NCBI RefSeq assembly: GCF_005222915.1
Contig: NZ_STFX01000005.1
Span: 124,001 to 188,000 of the forward strand
DNA from: Rhizobium sp. FKL33
Lineage (GTDB): Bacteria > Pseudomonadota > Alphaproteobacteria > Rhizobiales > Rhizobiaceae
Direction: 5' to 3'
DNA: 64,000 nt
Below, piece by piece: positions 1 to 8,937 of this stretch. The notes beneath the pieces are model-generated. The model did no database searches. It was not told the DNA's origin and saw only the letters and a program-made list of their open reading frames with translations. The position numbers and the translations under genes were made by a program. Position 1 is the first letter of the stretch. Each line of letters opens with the position of its first letter.

Positions 1-209
1 ACGGGCGCCCCTTGCGCCTTCAGCATGAGCGACCGCAGAAGCAGTCATTGTGACTGACGTCATCTGCCCCCGTTTGCGGAGAACATAAAACGACGCCACG
101 AGATGGGCTGTTTCAATCTTTGAAGCGCCAAACCTCAGAGCATCAAATCCGCCAGATCACCCGCGCTTCGCACAAAAAAGCGACCGAAGATGGAGCCGTG
201 CCTCAACGC

Positions 210-236
210 AAAAACCCCCGGCGGATGCCGAGGGTT
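210..236 (-). terminator. Rho-independent terminator of the porin gene
   Basis: Read on the minus strand, a hairpin with arms AACCCTCGGC and GCCGGGGGTT (one mismatch) around a 4-nt loop is followed by TTTTT. It lies about 45 bp beyond the porin stop codon, so it fits as that gene's terminator. I see no gene in the rest of 1-282. Confidence 0.75.
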
Positions 237-282
237 TCGAGGCTGACCTTACAGTCAACCTGAAAGTCCAATCCGCTAGGGA

Positions 283-1371
283 TTAGAACGTGCGCTGGAA
301 GCGGATCATGCCGTTCCACTGGTCGCCGTCAGCCTTGTCGTTGTCGAACGACGAGTAGGTGACTTCCGGCTGGATCAGGAGACCGGCAACCGGGTTCCAC
401 TTGACGTTGGCGGCGATCGCCAGCGTGTCGTTGTCGGTGCCAGCGATCTGAGCGTTGAAGCCGAGGTTGTCAGCGGCCTTGTAGCCGACGCCAGCCCAAG
501 CAGCCCAGTCACCCCAAGCTGCGCCGGAAGCATCGCCCGGAGCGTAGTTGTTGGTCTTGTTGCCCGAAGACGACCAAGCAGCCATCACGAAAGCCGAGAA
601 GGCGCCGAAGTTGCCGTCGACACGACCCTTGATCGCACCTTCGTCGAGACGTTCGTCGTAACCGCCAACCACGGCGACGCCGAAGGAGCCAGCCGTGTAG
701 CCAACGCCACCGGTGACGTTCGGGATGTAGTCTTCGCCGTTGACGACCTTCATGATGGCTTCGCCATCTTCGTCCACCTTACCGGTGTCGATTTCAATGT
801 CGTCAGCTTCGAGGCCGAGACCGACCTTGAGGCCAGCGCCGTTGTCGTAGACGTAGTTGATCTGGTTCACTTCGAACTGGCCGTAGGAGACCACGTCGTC
901 GTTGATGATGTCGCCAGCGTAGCCGGTCATCGTGGTGAACAGCGAGTCGGTCAGACCAACGGTGAAGCCGGCGAGCGAGATGTTGGCGGCGACGAGGCTG
1001 GTGCTGGTGCCAGCGCCATCATTGTAGGTGCCATTGAAGTCGAGACGGCCAACGAACTGGGTCTTCAGCGCGCCGTATTCGGTGTCCGAAGCGGAATCCA
1101 TGTAGATTTCCGCGCGGGACTTGGTGCGCCAGCCGTTGTCGCTCTCCAGAGCGTAGGAGTTGGCGGCCTGAAGGTCGAAGCGGACGCGACCGCCGATCTT
1201 GAGGCAGGTTTCGGTGCCGGGGATGTAGAAGTAGCCGGTGCCGTAAGCATCGCAGACCTTCACATATTCCATGGGTTCCGGTTCGGCGGCGACGACAGCG
1301 TCGGCAGCCTGAGCGCCGGAAACAACTGCCAGAGCAGCTGCGGAGCCGAGAAGAAGGCTCTTAATGTTCAT
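283..1371 (-). CDS. Outer-membrane porin, alphaproteobacterial Omp2b/RopA type
   Basis: This is a 362-residue general porin that forms a beta-barrel diffusion channel in the outer membrane. The N-terminus is a clear signal peptide (MNIKSLLLGSAAALAV..., cleavage after GAQAA). The mature start, with VCDAYGTGYFYIPGTETCLK, carries the paired cysteines and IGGRVRFDL strand typical of the rhizobial/brucella porin subfamily. Alternating glycine and aromatic residues run to the final strand and terminal Phe (RFQRTF), the usual barrel-assembly signal. I chose the ATG at 1371 because GGAGG sits just upstream; an in-frame ATG nine codons earlier would spoil the signal peptide. The gene stands alone with its own terminator and a long AT-rich leader, as expected of a highly expressed porin. 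Confidence 0.95.
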   Translation of the reverse strand: MNIKSLLLGSAAALAVVSGAQAADAVVAAEPEPMEYVKVCDAYGTGYFYIPGTETCLKIGGRVRFDLQAANSYALESDNGWRTKSRAEIYMDSASDTEYGALKTQFVGRLDFNGTYNDGAGTSTSLVAANISLAGFTVGLTDSLFTTMTGYAGDIINDDVVSYGQFEVNQINYVYDNGAGLKVGLGLEADDIEIDTGKVDEDGEAIMKVVNGEDYIPNVTGGVGYTAGSFGVAVVGGYDERLDEGAIKGRVDGNFGAFSAFVMAAWSSSGNKTNNYAPGDASGAAWGDWAAWAGVGYKAADNLGFNAQIAGTDNDTLAIAANVKWNPVAGLLIQPEVTYSSFDNDKADGDQWNGMIRFQRTF

Positions 1372-1957
1372 TTCTGACCTCCAGTCAAAATGTTTCATTC
1401 GGGTGTGGGTTCTTTCGCCTGAGGCGTTCCCTGCCCCACTCCCATTCAGAAGACATCGGGCATCCCCGCCGCTTCGAGGGTGATCATAGTGAGGAGAGCA
1501 GTCGACGCAATCGGGAAACTGCGCCGAGCGGGTTTAATCGGTCTCGTTCAAATTCCTTTGTTACAGAAAAGACACACATTTCCCCGCAGACCCTTCACAA
1601 ATCCATAAAGTTTTAACGATCCTTACCTAATGATTAATATTTTCAACATCATAACTGGTTCGCCACAGAGAGAACCAAGGTCGAGCCGGGCTTCCTTATA
1701 TGGGTTGATGAGCGAATTCCGGCCGATTTGATCCGGCGCAGAGGCGAAGATCGCCCCGCACATCAGGCAATGCCGAAGCTCTGACCACACCATCAAAGAT
1801 CATTTCGACACAGAATCGATCTTGCCGGTTTCGCCTTCTGATTCCCGCGCCTTCCTCCGATTGTCCTTCACTCTGTCGCCAGGAGCCGAAAAAAATGTGA
1901 GGCAAATTCGAATACGGCTTGATCCGTCACATCATTATGGGTATCCACGCCGTCAAC
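1372..1957. other. Intergenic region between porin and tRNA-Ser
   Basis: I find no convincing gene here; two short overlapping reading frames on opposite strands (1696-1905, 1822-2013) lack family resemblance and a good ribosome binding site. About 1560-1690 is strikingly AT-rich for this genome and probably holds the porin promoter and leader on the minus strand, but I cannot fix a -35/-10 pair with confidence. Confidence 0.5.
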
Positions 1958-2048
1958 GGAGAGGTGGCCGAGTGGTCGAAGGCGCTCCCCTGCTAAGGGA
2001 GTATACCTCATAAGGGTATCGTGGGTTCGAATCCCATCTTCTCCGCCA
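1958..2048 (+). tRNA. tRNA-Ser(GCT)
   Basis: A 91-nt class II tRNA with encoded CCA. The acceptor stem pairs GGAGAGG (1958-1964) with CTTCTCC (2038-2044, one G-U), with discriminator G2045. The anticodon stem CTCCC/GGGAG (1985-1989/1997-2001) encloses loop CTGCTAA with anticodon GCT at 1992-1994, reading AGC/AGT serine codons. A long variable arm and the T-loop GGTTCGAATCC follow. I looked for a repeat of the 3' end within the next 700 bp, as a mark of integration, and saw none. Confidence 0.97.
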
Positions 2049-2763
2049 TTTTCAAAGCGTCGATTTCAATCCGCTGATATTTTACCTTACGACATCTCAA
2101 CCGTAGCGGTCCGTCTTAACGACGGAGTGTCTGTGATGTCGCTTCCTCCGCCACTCTCGTCAGCGCACGCAAAGTGTCGAAGCGATGATCCGACACGAAC
2201 ACTTCCCTATATATAGTCATTTGCAAATGAGGGACGGCGCGCACCTGGAATCGATTCTCGCGCGCCTCGAGCCATGGATCGCGGTCCGGGATTTTCCCTT
2301 CGGACAGGCGCGTCGTTTGGACTGATGTTCCATGAAGGCGCGGCCGCTGCGGACTGAGGCGACCATCGTGCTTTTCCTGAACCGCAACCACGTGCCCGTA
2401 GCTGTGAACATTTATCCTAAAGCGCTGCCGCGCAAGTTCATCGGGCAAAGTTTCTGCAATGGCGACGATCGATCGCGGCAGATAGCGAAACACTTGCTTT
2501 CAGGCCATTTTTGATGAGGACTCCACGCCCCCCTCATTTTGCTGGTCGCCATGCGCCATCAAAGCGCCCACAGGCTTGGCGTGCGGTTCGAACGTCGACG
2601 CGATCGACGCCCTGTGGGGAGATATCCGCTTTTTCGTCGGTCCGACTGCCGACTAGCGCGTTTTCTGAGAAACAGCGCCTGATTATCTGTGTCTGCGTGC
2701 AAATCCTTAAGCCCCCTTTAGCGAGCACTGATGTATACGTTCAATGGTTCATAGGAAAAAGCG
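2049..2763. other. 715-bp stretch without a supported gene
   Basis: Between tRNA-Ser and the c-di-GMP gene there are only overlapping reading frames on both strands: 2116-2493 on the minus strand (125 residues, unrecognised), 2332-2514 on the plus strand, and 2511-2855, which runs into the next gene. None shows a domain, signal peptide or good start. The 3' part should contain the promoter of the GGDEF-EAL gene. It could hold a decayed gene or a small RNA, but nothing proves it. Confidence 0.4.
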
Positions 2764-4572
2764 ATGCTGCAAGCGCTTCAGAATACGATCCTGGAATTGA
2801 TCGCCACCGGCGAACCTTTGAAGCCAACCATCGACAGGCTTTGTGCGATGGTTGAAGACATGGTGCCGGATGTCGTCTGTTCCGTTCTCGAAGTGGATTC
2901 AAGCGGACGCCTGCATCCTTTGTCCGCGCCCTCTCTGCCCGCGCACTATTCCGAGGCGCTTGAAGGTCTGGCGATCGGTCCCAAAGTCGGTTCTTGCGGC
3001 ACGGCGGCCTTTTGGGGAAGAACGGTGATCGTCACCGATATCGCCAATGATCCGCTTTGGGAGGATTACAAGGCGCTGCCGCTGCCGCTGGGGCTCAAGG
3101 CGTGCTGGTCGACGCCGATTTTCAGTCAAGGCGTCGTGATCGGCACCTTCGGCTTCTATTTTCGGGAAACGCGCGGCCCCAATGACTTCGAAAACAAAAT
3201 CGTCGCCGCCAGCACCCATCTCACGGCGATCGCTCTCGAGCGTGAAGCGCGCGTGCGGGAACGGCAGCGCCTGGCGTTCACGGATTCCATGACGGGCCTG
3301 CCGAACAGGGCCTGTTTCAACACCCGATTCAACGACATGCTGGCCCAACCCGATCAGGATTGGGGCTTGATTCTCGTCGATCTCGATAATCTGAAGCTGG
3401 TCAATGACACGTTCGGGCACGGCGCGGGCGATGCGCTTATTGGCGCTGTCGCGTCTCGCATCACGCCGATCGTCGGCGAGAACCGGCTGTTTCGCCTCGG
3501 CGGCGATGAATTCGCGGTGATTGCGCCGCTGGACGACTCCAGGGGTCTGGGCGCCGCCGCCCGAGCCATCGGCGAAGCGCTGGAAGCGCCCTGCGATTGC
3601 GCCGGCAACCTGGTTCATCCGTCCGCCACGATGGGCGGAGCCCTGATTCGGCCAGGTCAGTCTTCCGAGACGATTCGGCAGAACGCCGATCTCGCCCTCT
3701 ATCACGCCAAGGAGCGGGCGAAAGGCAGTTTCGTGACCTATCAGGACGGGATGGGAACAGCGATCAGCGAACGGTACCGCGCCATTCGGGAAGTGGCGGC
3801 AGCCCTTTCCGAGCAGCGCATCGAGGCTTTCTATCAGCCGATCATCAATATGAAGACAGGGACCGTGTTCGGGCTCGAAGCCTTATGCCGCATGCGCAAC
3901 GCCGACGGCTCCATCACGCCCGCCGCAGCCTTCCACGAGGCCACCAAGGACGCCCGGGTCGCTGCGAAACTCACGCGTGTGATGCTCGATAAGGTCGCTT
4001 GCGACCTGGCGCGCTGGAGCGCCATGGGACTCGAGGGCTTCCATGTCGGCGTGAACGTCTCAAGCGCAGACTTTCACAACGGAAATTTGCGGGGAGGCCT
4101 GGAAGAGGCCTGCGCTCGTCACGGCGCCGCGCGCGACAGGCTGGTGGTTGAAGTGACGGAATCCGTCTATCTCGATCAGCGTGACCGGGCAATTTCCGAT
4201 GAAATCGGCCGGCTGCGCGGCGATGGCGTCAAGGTGGCCCTCGACGATTTTGGAACCGGCTTTGCTTCGCTGACGCATCTGATGACGATACCTGTTGACG
4301 CCATCAAGATCGACAAGACATTCACTCGCGGCGTCACCGCGCACGGGCCGAGCCGGATCATCACTGAGGGCCTCATCAAGATCGCCCGACGCCTGGGTTT
4401 GACCATCATTGCCGAGGGTGTCGAGACCGTCGAGCAGGCAGAACACTATATCCAGTTCGGGTGCGCATTGGGACAGGGATTTCTCTATTCCAAAGCGGTG
4501 CCATTCGCGACGGCGACCGAGATGGTCCGAGGACGGATCGTCGACGCGGCACAAGCCGCGCTCCGCGCCTGA
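2764..4572 (+). CDS. GAF-GGDEF-EAL bifunctional diguanylate cyclase/phosphodiesterase
   Basis: A cytosolic 602-residue c-di-GMP turnover enzyme. A GAF sensor fills about residues 1-160. The GGDEF domain (about 170-330) has DSMTGLPNR and an intact RLGGDEFAVI active site, with no RxxD inhibitory site five residues before it. The EAL domain (about 340-595) keeps the catalytic set: EALCR, GVNVS, EVTES, DDFGTG, KIDK, AEGVE and the Gln of GQGFLYSKA. Both activities are therefore possible; in the family one often dominates, with GAF tuning it. It stands alone, with AGGAA before the ATG. There are no transmembrane segments. Two PilZ proteins near 32 kb are possible downstream receptors, but no direct link is visible. 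Confidence 0.93.
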   Translation: MLQALQNTILELIATGEPLKPTIDRLCAMVEDMVPDVVCSVLEVDSSGRLHPLSAPSLPAHYSEALEGLAIGPKVGSCGTAAFWGRTVIVTDIANDPLWEDYKALPLPLGLKACWSTPIFSQGVVIGTFGFYFRETRGPNDFENKIVAASTHLTAIALEREARVRERQRLAFTDSMTGLPNRACFNTRFNDMLAQPDQDWGLILVDLDNLKLVNDTFGHGAGDALIGAVASRITPIVGENRLFRLGGDEFAVIAPLDDSRGLGAAARAIGEALEAPCDCAGNLVHPSATMGGALIRPGQSSETIRQNADLALYHAKERAKGSFVTYQDGMGTAISERYRAIREVAAALSEQRIEAFYQPIINMKTGTVFGLEALCRMRNADGSITPAAAFHEATKDARVAAKLTRVMLDKVACDLARWSAMGLEGFHVGVNVSSADFHNGNLRGGLEEACARHGAARDRLVVEVTESVYLDQRDRAISDEIGRLRGDGVKVALDDFGTGFASLTHLMTIPVDAIKIDKTFTRGVTAHGPSRIITEGLIKIARRLGLTIIAEGVETVEQAEHYIQFGCALGQGFLYSKAVPFATATEMVRGRIVDAAQAALRA

Positions 4573-4709
4573 AAGCCAGGAAAGAAAGCGTTTCGACCCA
4601 AACCGCTCGCCCAAAGCCGCCTCGGCGGGATAAAAAGCACGAAAATTATTCGTCAAGGGAAACGCATCCAAGCGTCCGACGTTAGAGCGATCCGTCCGCG
4701 AGGAAAACA

Positions 4710-5816
4710 ATGAAAAATTTCGCCAGAGAAGAACTCATCCTCATTGTGCCGGCGCTCGCGGCGCTTGCAGCCTTTAGCGGAGAGCACTGGCTTCTCGGGC
4801 TCGGCCAGGTCGCCAGCCTCGCAACGGCGGCGCTGCTGGTGGCGGCGATCGTCATGGCCTCGGTGCGCGTCGCAAAACATGCCGAACATCTCGCCATCCG
4901 GGTCGGCGATCCCTATGGCACGATGATCCTGACGCTGTCGGCGGTCGCGGTCGAGGTGATCATTCTGGCGATCCTGATGCTCGATTCGGAGTCTCAGACG
5001 TTGGTTCGCGACACGATCTATTCGGCGGTCATGCTGGATATCAACGGCATTCTCGGGCTTGCGGCGCTGCTCGGGGGTCTACGCTTCGGCGAGCAGCCTT
5101 ACAACAACGATTCCGGACGCACCTATGGGGTGATGATCCTGACGGCCATGGGCATCTCCATGGTGGTGCCGGAATTCATCCCGGCGGCGAAATGGCATTA
5201 TTATTCCGCTTTCACCATCTTCGCGATGGTGACGCTCTACGCGCTGTTCCTGCGCATGCAGGTCGGCCAGCATTCCTATTTCTTCAGCTACGCCTACACG
5301 TCGTCGGACCGCAAACAGGCGCAGCCGCATGAAGAGGACGACGAGCATGGGGACCAGGGCGTGCCGATGGCCTTTTCCATCGGCGTGATCATTCTCGGCG
5401 TCGTGCTGATCGGCGGGCTCGCCGAGATCATGTCGGCCTTCCTGGATCATGGGCTTGAAGGCACGGGCGCGCCGCCGGCGCTGATGGCGGTGCTGGTGGC
5501 GGCGATCTCGGCCGCGCCGGAAATCCTGACTGCGCTTCGGGCCGCGCTTCGCAACCGCATGCAGGCGGTGGTCAACATCGCCATGGGCGCCTCGCTCTCC
5601 ACCGTCATCCTCACCGTCCCCGTCATGGAGGCGATCGCGCTGTTCAACGGGCAACCGCTCACCATGGCGATGACGCCTGTGCAGACGGTGATGGTGACGA
5701 TCACGCTGATCGCCGCCGCCATCAATCTCAATGACGGCGAGACCAACGCCATCGAGGGCATGACGCATTTCGTGCTGTTCGGCGCCTTCGTGATGCTGAC
5801 CATGCTGGGGCTGTAA
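4710..5816 (+). CDS. chaA: ChaA-type calcium/proton (sodium/proton) antiporter
   Basis: A 368-residue inner-membrane antiporter of the CaCA superfamily, the same size as E. coli ChaA (366). Two homologous halves of about five helices carry the family's acidic motifs: AVAVEVIILAILML in the first half and AAISAAPEILTALRAALRNR in the second. They are separated by the typical acidic cytoplasmic loop (HEEDDEHGD, about residue 210). The family exports Ca2+, Na+ or K+ in exchange for protons and helps alkaline and salt tolerance; which ion dominates cannot be told from the sequence. The gene precedes selO on the same strand with a 78-bp gap, so co-transcription is possible. Confidence 0.9.
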   Translation: MKNFAREELILIVPALAALAAFSGEHWLLGLGQVASLATAALLVAAIVMASVRVAKHAEHLAIRVGDPYGTMILTLSAVAVEVIILAILMLDSESQTLVRDTIYSAVMLDINGILGLAALLGGLRFGEQPYNNDSGRTYGVMILTAMGISMVVPEFIPAAKWHYYSAFTIFAMVTLYALFLRMQVGQHSYFFSYAYTSSDRKQAQPHEEDDEHGDQGVPMAFSIGVIILGVVLIGGLAEIMSAFLDHGLEGTGAPPALMAVLVAAISAAPEILTALRAALRNRMQAVVNIAMGASLSTVILTVPVMEAIALFNGQPLTMAMTPVQTVMVTITLIAAAINLNDGETNAIEGMTHFVLFGAFVMLTMLGL

Positions 5817-5894
5817 AGACAGGAAAGCGCTTGCGCCGGATACACTGCGCGCCCATTTGTGTTCTGTCAGTTCCCGAGACTTGAAAGCCGCGCC

Positions 5895-7361
5895 ATGCTC
5901 GATTTCGTCAACACCTATGCCGCCCTGCCCGACCGGTTTTACGCCAGGGTTCATCCCTCCGGCGCGCCGAGCCCGCGGCTCATCGCCTATAACCGCGATC
6001 TCGCCCGCGAACTCGGACCCTCCTGGGAGACTGTCGACGACGAGACGGCGGCGGCGGTGTTTTCCGGCAATCAGGTGCCGGATGGATCGATCCCCATCGC
6101 CATGGCCTATGCCGGCCATCAGTTCGGCGGCTTCTCGCCGCAACTCGGCGATGGCCGCGCCATTCTGCTCGGCGAGACGGTGGACCGTGACGGCGTCAGG
6201 CGGGATATCCAGCTCAAGGGCGCGGGCCGCACGCCCTATTCGCGCGGCGGCGACGGCCGGGCCGCGCTCGGCCCCGTCATCCGCGAATATATCGTCAGCG
6301 AAGCCATGCATGCCTTGGGTCTGCCGACGACGCGGGCGCTGGCGGCCGTCGCCACCGGCGATCAGGTCTATCGCGAGACGTCGCTGCCCGGCGCTGTCCT
6401 GACGCGGGTGGCGAAGAGCCATGTGCGGGTCGGCACCTTCCAGTTTTTCGCCGCGCGCGGCGACACCGACGGCGTCAAGGCGCTGGCCGATTATGTCATC
6501 GACCGACTCTATCCCGACCTCAAAAACGACGCCAATCCCTATCTCGGACTGCTCCGCCGCGTCGCCGAGCGGCAGAGCGCGCTGGTGGCGCGTTGGATGC
6601 AGATCGGCTTCATCCATGGCGTGATGAACACCGACAATTCCTCGATCTCGGGCGAAACGATCGATTTCGGTCCTTGCGCCTTCATGGAGGCCTATGATCC
6701 GGCCACGGTATTCAGCTCGATCGACCGGAACGGACGCTACGCCTATCACAACCAGGCCGGCATCGCGCAGTGGAACCTCGCAAGGCTGGCCGAGACGCTG
6801 TTGCCGCTCCTCGCCGATGAACTCGACGCGGCCGTGGAAATAGCCAATGTGGAGGTGCAGCGCTTCGGGCCGCTCTTCACCGGCCATTGGGTGACGGGGC
6901 TGAGACGCAAGCTGGGTCTGACGACCGAACGCGAGGGCGACGAGGCGCTGATCCAGGGTTTCTTCGATCTCCTGCAGGCGGGGGAAGTGGATTTCACCCG
7001 CGCTTTCCGTCTGCTGGCCGATGCCGCCGAGGACAATGACGGCCCCTTGCTCTCGCTTTTCGTCGATCGGGCGCCGGTCACAGCCTGGCTGACCGAGTGG
7101 CGGGCGCGGCATGAAGGCGAAGAAATCGCTGCCGCCGAGCGCGCTGCCGCGATACGGGCGGTCAATCCCGTCTATATCCCGCGCAACCATCTGATCGAGG
7201 AAGCGATCGTGGCGGCGACGGAGCAGGAGGATTACGGCCCCTTCGAGCGGCTGCATGCGGTGCTGGCTGAGCCCTATCAGCAGCGCGCCGATGTCCCCGC
7301 GCGCTATGAACTGCCGGCCGAACCCGATGAGCGGGTGCTCCGCACCTTCTGCGGCACCTGA
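5895..7361 (+). CDS. selO: SelO (YdiU) pseudokinase-fold protein AMPylator
   Basis: A 488-residue SelO family protein. The family has an inverted kinase-like active site and transfers AMP from ATP to Ser, Thr or Tyr of target proteins, including redox proteins. Visible motifs include AYAGHQFGGFSPQLGDGRA near the N-terminus, GAGRTPYSRGGDGRA, HGVMNTDN and the metal-binding TIDFGPCAFMEAY. The C-terminus ends FCGT, so a Cys is third from the end, where eukaryotic SelO has selenocysteine; this Cys is thought to form a regulatory disulfide. I chose ATG 5895 (MLDFVNTYAALP); a GTG 12 codons earlier is the alternative, and neither has a strong ribosome binding site. Confidence 0.93.
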   Translation: MLDFVNTYAALPDRFYARVHPSGAPSPRLIAYNRDLARELGPSWETVDDETAAAVFSGNQVPDGSIPIAMAYAGHQFGGFSPQLGDGRAILLGETVDRDGVRRDIQLKGAGRTPYSRGGDGRAALGPVIREYIVSEAMHALGLPTTRALAAVATGDQVYRETSLPGAVLTRVAKSHVRVGTFQFFAARGDTDGVKALADYVIDRLYPDLKNDANPYLGLLRRVAERQSALVARWMQIGFIHGVMNTDNSSISGETIDFGPCAFMEAYDPATVFSSIDRNGRYAYHNQAGIAQWNLARLAETLLPLLADELDAAVEIANVEVQRFGPLFTGHWVTGLRRKLGLTTEREGDEALIQGFFDLLQAGEVDFTRAFRLLADAAEDNDGPLLSLFVDRAPVTAWLTEWRARHEGEEIAAAERAAAIRAVNPVYIPRNHLIEEAIVAATEQEDYGPFERLHAVLAEPYQQRADVPARYELPAEPDERVLRTFCGT

Positions 7362-7423
7362 GCTGACGGAACCTCCCTGCCCTGCCCAACGTTGATGGGA
7401 TGAACCGAACAGGAGATTTTCAC

Positions 7424-7798
7424 ATGGACAATGTCGAATCGCAGGTCATTCCAGAACAAGGCGGCAAACAGGGCTTTACGGTCGAGTTCGTCAGCCCGGC
7501 CGGTGACATCATTTCGGTTTTCATGCCGAACAGCGACGAGAGCGATCTGAACCGGCTGAACGCCGAAACCCGCGCCCGCCAGCTGATGGCGGACATCGCC
7601 GGCATGGACGCGAGCCAGCTGCGCGACGTGACCGACAAGCCCGCATCCGAACGGCTGTCGGCCCGTCAGGCCGGCGACACCGGCGAGCTGGAAGACCAGT
7701 TGCAGGAAGGGCTGGAAGGCTCCTTCCCGGCCAGCGATCCGGTTTCGGCCACGAGCAGCGCGGTCTCCGGCAGCGGACCGAAATACAACGCCGCGTGA
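7424..7798 (+). CDS. Small conserved acidic protein with SFPASDPVS motif
   Basis: A 124-residue soluble acidic protein. I recognise no enzyme domain. The C-terminal third, with LEDQLQEGLEGSFPASDPVS, matches a motif found at the end of many small uncharacterised rhizobial proteins; its function is unknown. The start at 7424 follows AGGAG at good spacing, so the GTG or ATG eight codons upstream is less likely. It lies 62 bp after selO, perhaps in one transcript. A strong hairpin at 7878-7907 in the facing gene may terminate it. Confidence 0.7.
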   Translation: MDNVESQVIPEQGGKQGFTVEFVSPAGDIISVFMPNSDESDLNRLNAETRARQLMADIAGMDASQLRDVTDKPASERLSARQAGDTGELEDQLQEGLEGSFPASDPVSATSSAVSGSGPKYNAA

Positions 7799-7933
7799 TC
7801 AGAGAAGCACCGTCCGGATCGCCAGACCGACGACGCTGACGGCGGCGACCCCGGCGATCCAGAGCAGGACGAACCAGAGGAGGCGCTTCCCCGCGGAAGC
7901 GCCTCCTTCCTTGTTTTCCACCTTGTCACTCAT
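7799..7933 (-). CDS. DUF2474 family small membrane protein of the bd oxidase operon
   Basis: A 44-residue protein with a charged N-terminus and one transmembrane helix (about residues 18-42, LLWFVLLWIAGVAAVSVVGL). Its ATG overlaps the cydB stop by one base (TGATG), so it is translationally coupled as the last gene of the oxidase operon. DUF2474 proteins follow cyanide-insensitive-type cydAB and are thought to resemble CydX, stabilising the oxidase; that role is inferred from position and topology. Its codons contain a perfect 13-bp hairpin (7878-7907). Its stop codon begins directly after the stop of the convergent gene. Confidence 0.85.
   Translation of the reverse strand: MSDKVENKEGGASAGKRLLWFVLLWIAGVAAVSVVGLAIRTVLL
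7878..7907 (+). terminator. 13-bp perfect hairpin inside the DUF2474 gene, likely terminator of the facing gene
   Basis: Arms AGGAGGCGCTTCC and GGAAGCGCCTCCT pair perfectly around CCGC and are followed on the plus strand by TTCCTTGTTTT. It sits 80 bp beyond the stop of the plus-strand gene 7424-7798 and would terminate it. It is unusual in lying wholly within the coding sequence of the opposite gene. Confidence 0.55.
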
Positions 7934-8937
7934 CAGTGATATCCTTCTTCCGGATCCACCTTGCCGCGGAACACCCAGTAGGAATAGGCGGTGTAGCAGA
8001 GGATCATCGGCACCAGCACCAGCGCGCCCACCAGCAGGAAGGCGAGGCTCGAATCCGGGGCCGCCGCATCCCAGATCGTCAGCGAAGGCGGCACGATATA
8101 GGGATAGAAGGAGATGCCGATGCCGGCATAGGCGAGGATGAACAGGCCGAGCGCCGCCAGAAACGGCAGCGTGTCGCGATGCGCCTTCAGCCCGTAGAGC
8201 ATCAGCGCGAAGCAACCCGCCACCAGCACCGGCACGATGACGCTGAAGATGGCGGTGGGCCAGGCGAACCAGCGGCTGAGATAGACGTCGCTGAGGAACG
8301 GCGTCCACAGGCTGACGACGCCCATGGCGACGAGCGTGCCGATCGCCGAAAGATAAGCCAGCCGCCGCGCCTTGGCGCCGAGTTCGCCCTGCGTCTTCAT
8401 CACCAGCCAGGTCGAGCCGAGCAGCGCGTAACCGATGACCACGGCGGCGCCGGTGGCGATGGAGAACGGCGTCAGCCAATCCCACCAGCCGCCGGCATAG
8501 GCGCGGTTCTCGATTCTGATGCCTTGCACCAGCGCGCCGAGCGCAATGCCCTGGCACAGCGCTGCGGTGAAGGAGCCGGCGAAGAAGGCCTTGCTCCAAA
8601 AACCCTGCCAGCGATGGGTGCGCCAGCGGAATTCGAAAGCGACGCCGCGGAAGATCAGCCCGAGCAGCATGAGGATGATCGGCATATAGAGCGCCGGCAG
8701 GATGGTGGCGTAGGCAAGCGGGAAGACGGCGAGAAGGCCGCCTCCCCCCAGCACCAGCCAGGTCTCGTTGCCATCCCAGACCGGGGCGACCGAGTTCATC
8801 ATCACATCCTTGTCGTGCTTGTCCGGAAACAGCGGATAGAGGATGCCGACGCCGAGATCGAAGCCATCGAGGATGACATAGGCGAGCACGGCAAAGGCGA
8901 TGATGGCGGCCCAGATGAACGGATAATCAATGGCCAT
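7933..8937 (-). CDS. cydB: Cytochrome bd-type quinol oxidase subunit II (CioB-like)
   Basis: A 334-residue polytopic membrane subunit, the usual length for CioB/CydB of the cyanide-insensitive branch. Characteristic are the start (MAIDYPFIWAAIIAFAVLAYVILDGFDLGVG), the NSVAPVWDGNETWLVLGGG loop and GVAFEFRWR. It partners CydA in oxidising quinol and reducing oxygen without proton pumping. The start overlaps the cydA end by 11 bp and the stop overlaps the small third gene by one base, so three subunits are made from one transcript. Confidence 0.96.
   Translation of the reverse strand: MAIDYPFIWAAIIAFAVLAYVILDGFDLGVGILYPLFPDKHDKDVMMNSVAPVWDGNETWLVLGGGGLLAVFPLAYATILPALYMPIILMLLGLIFRGVAFEFRWRTHRWQGFWSKAFFAGSFTAALCQGIALGALVQGIRIENRAYAGGWWDWLTPFSIATGAAVVIGYALLGSTWLVMKTQGELGAKARRLAYLSAIGTLVAMGVVSLWTPFLSDVYLSRWFAWPTAIFSVIVPVLVAGCFALMLYGLKAHRDTLPFLAALGLFILAYAGIGISFYPYIVPPSLTIWDAAAPDSSLAFLLVGALVLVPMILCYTAYSYWVFRGKVDPEEGYH

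Noticed and set aside
1958-2763. tRNA-Ser as an attachment site of an integrated element
   Set aside because: No integrase and no second copy of the tRNA 3' end within the window.
2511-2855. 114-codon plus-strand frame before the GGDEF-EAL gene
   Set aside because: Overlaps the start of the real gene by 92 bp, has no domain, and lacks a ribosome binding site.
5079-7256. 725-codon minus-strand frame opposite chaA and selO
   Set aside because: Runs through two well-supported genes; His/Arg/Gly-rich shadow sequence.
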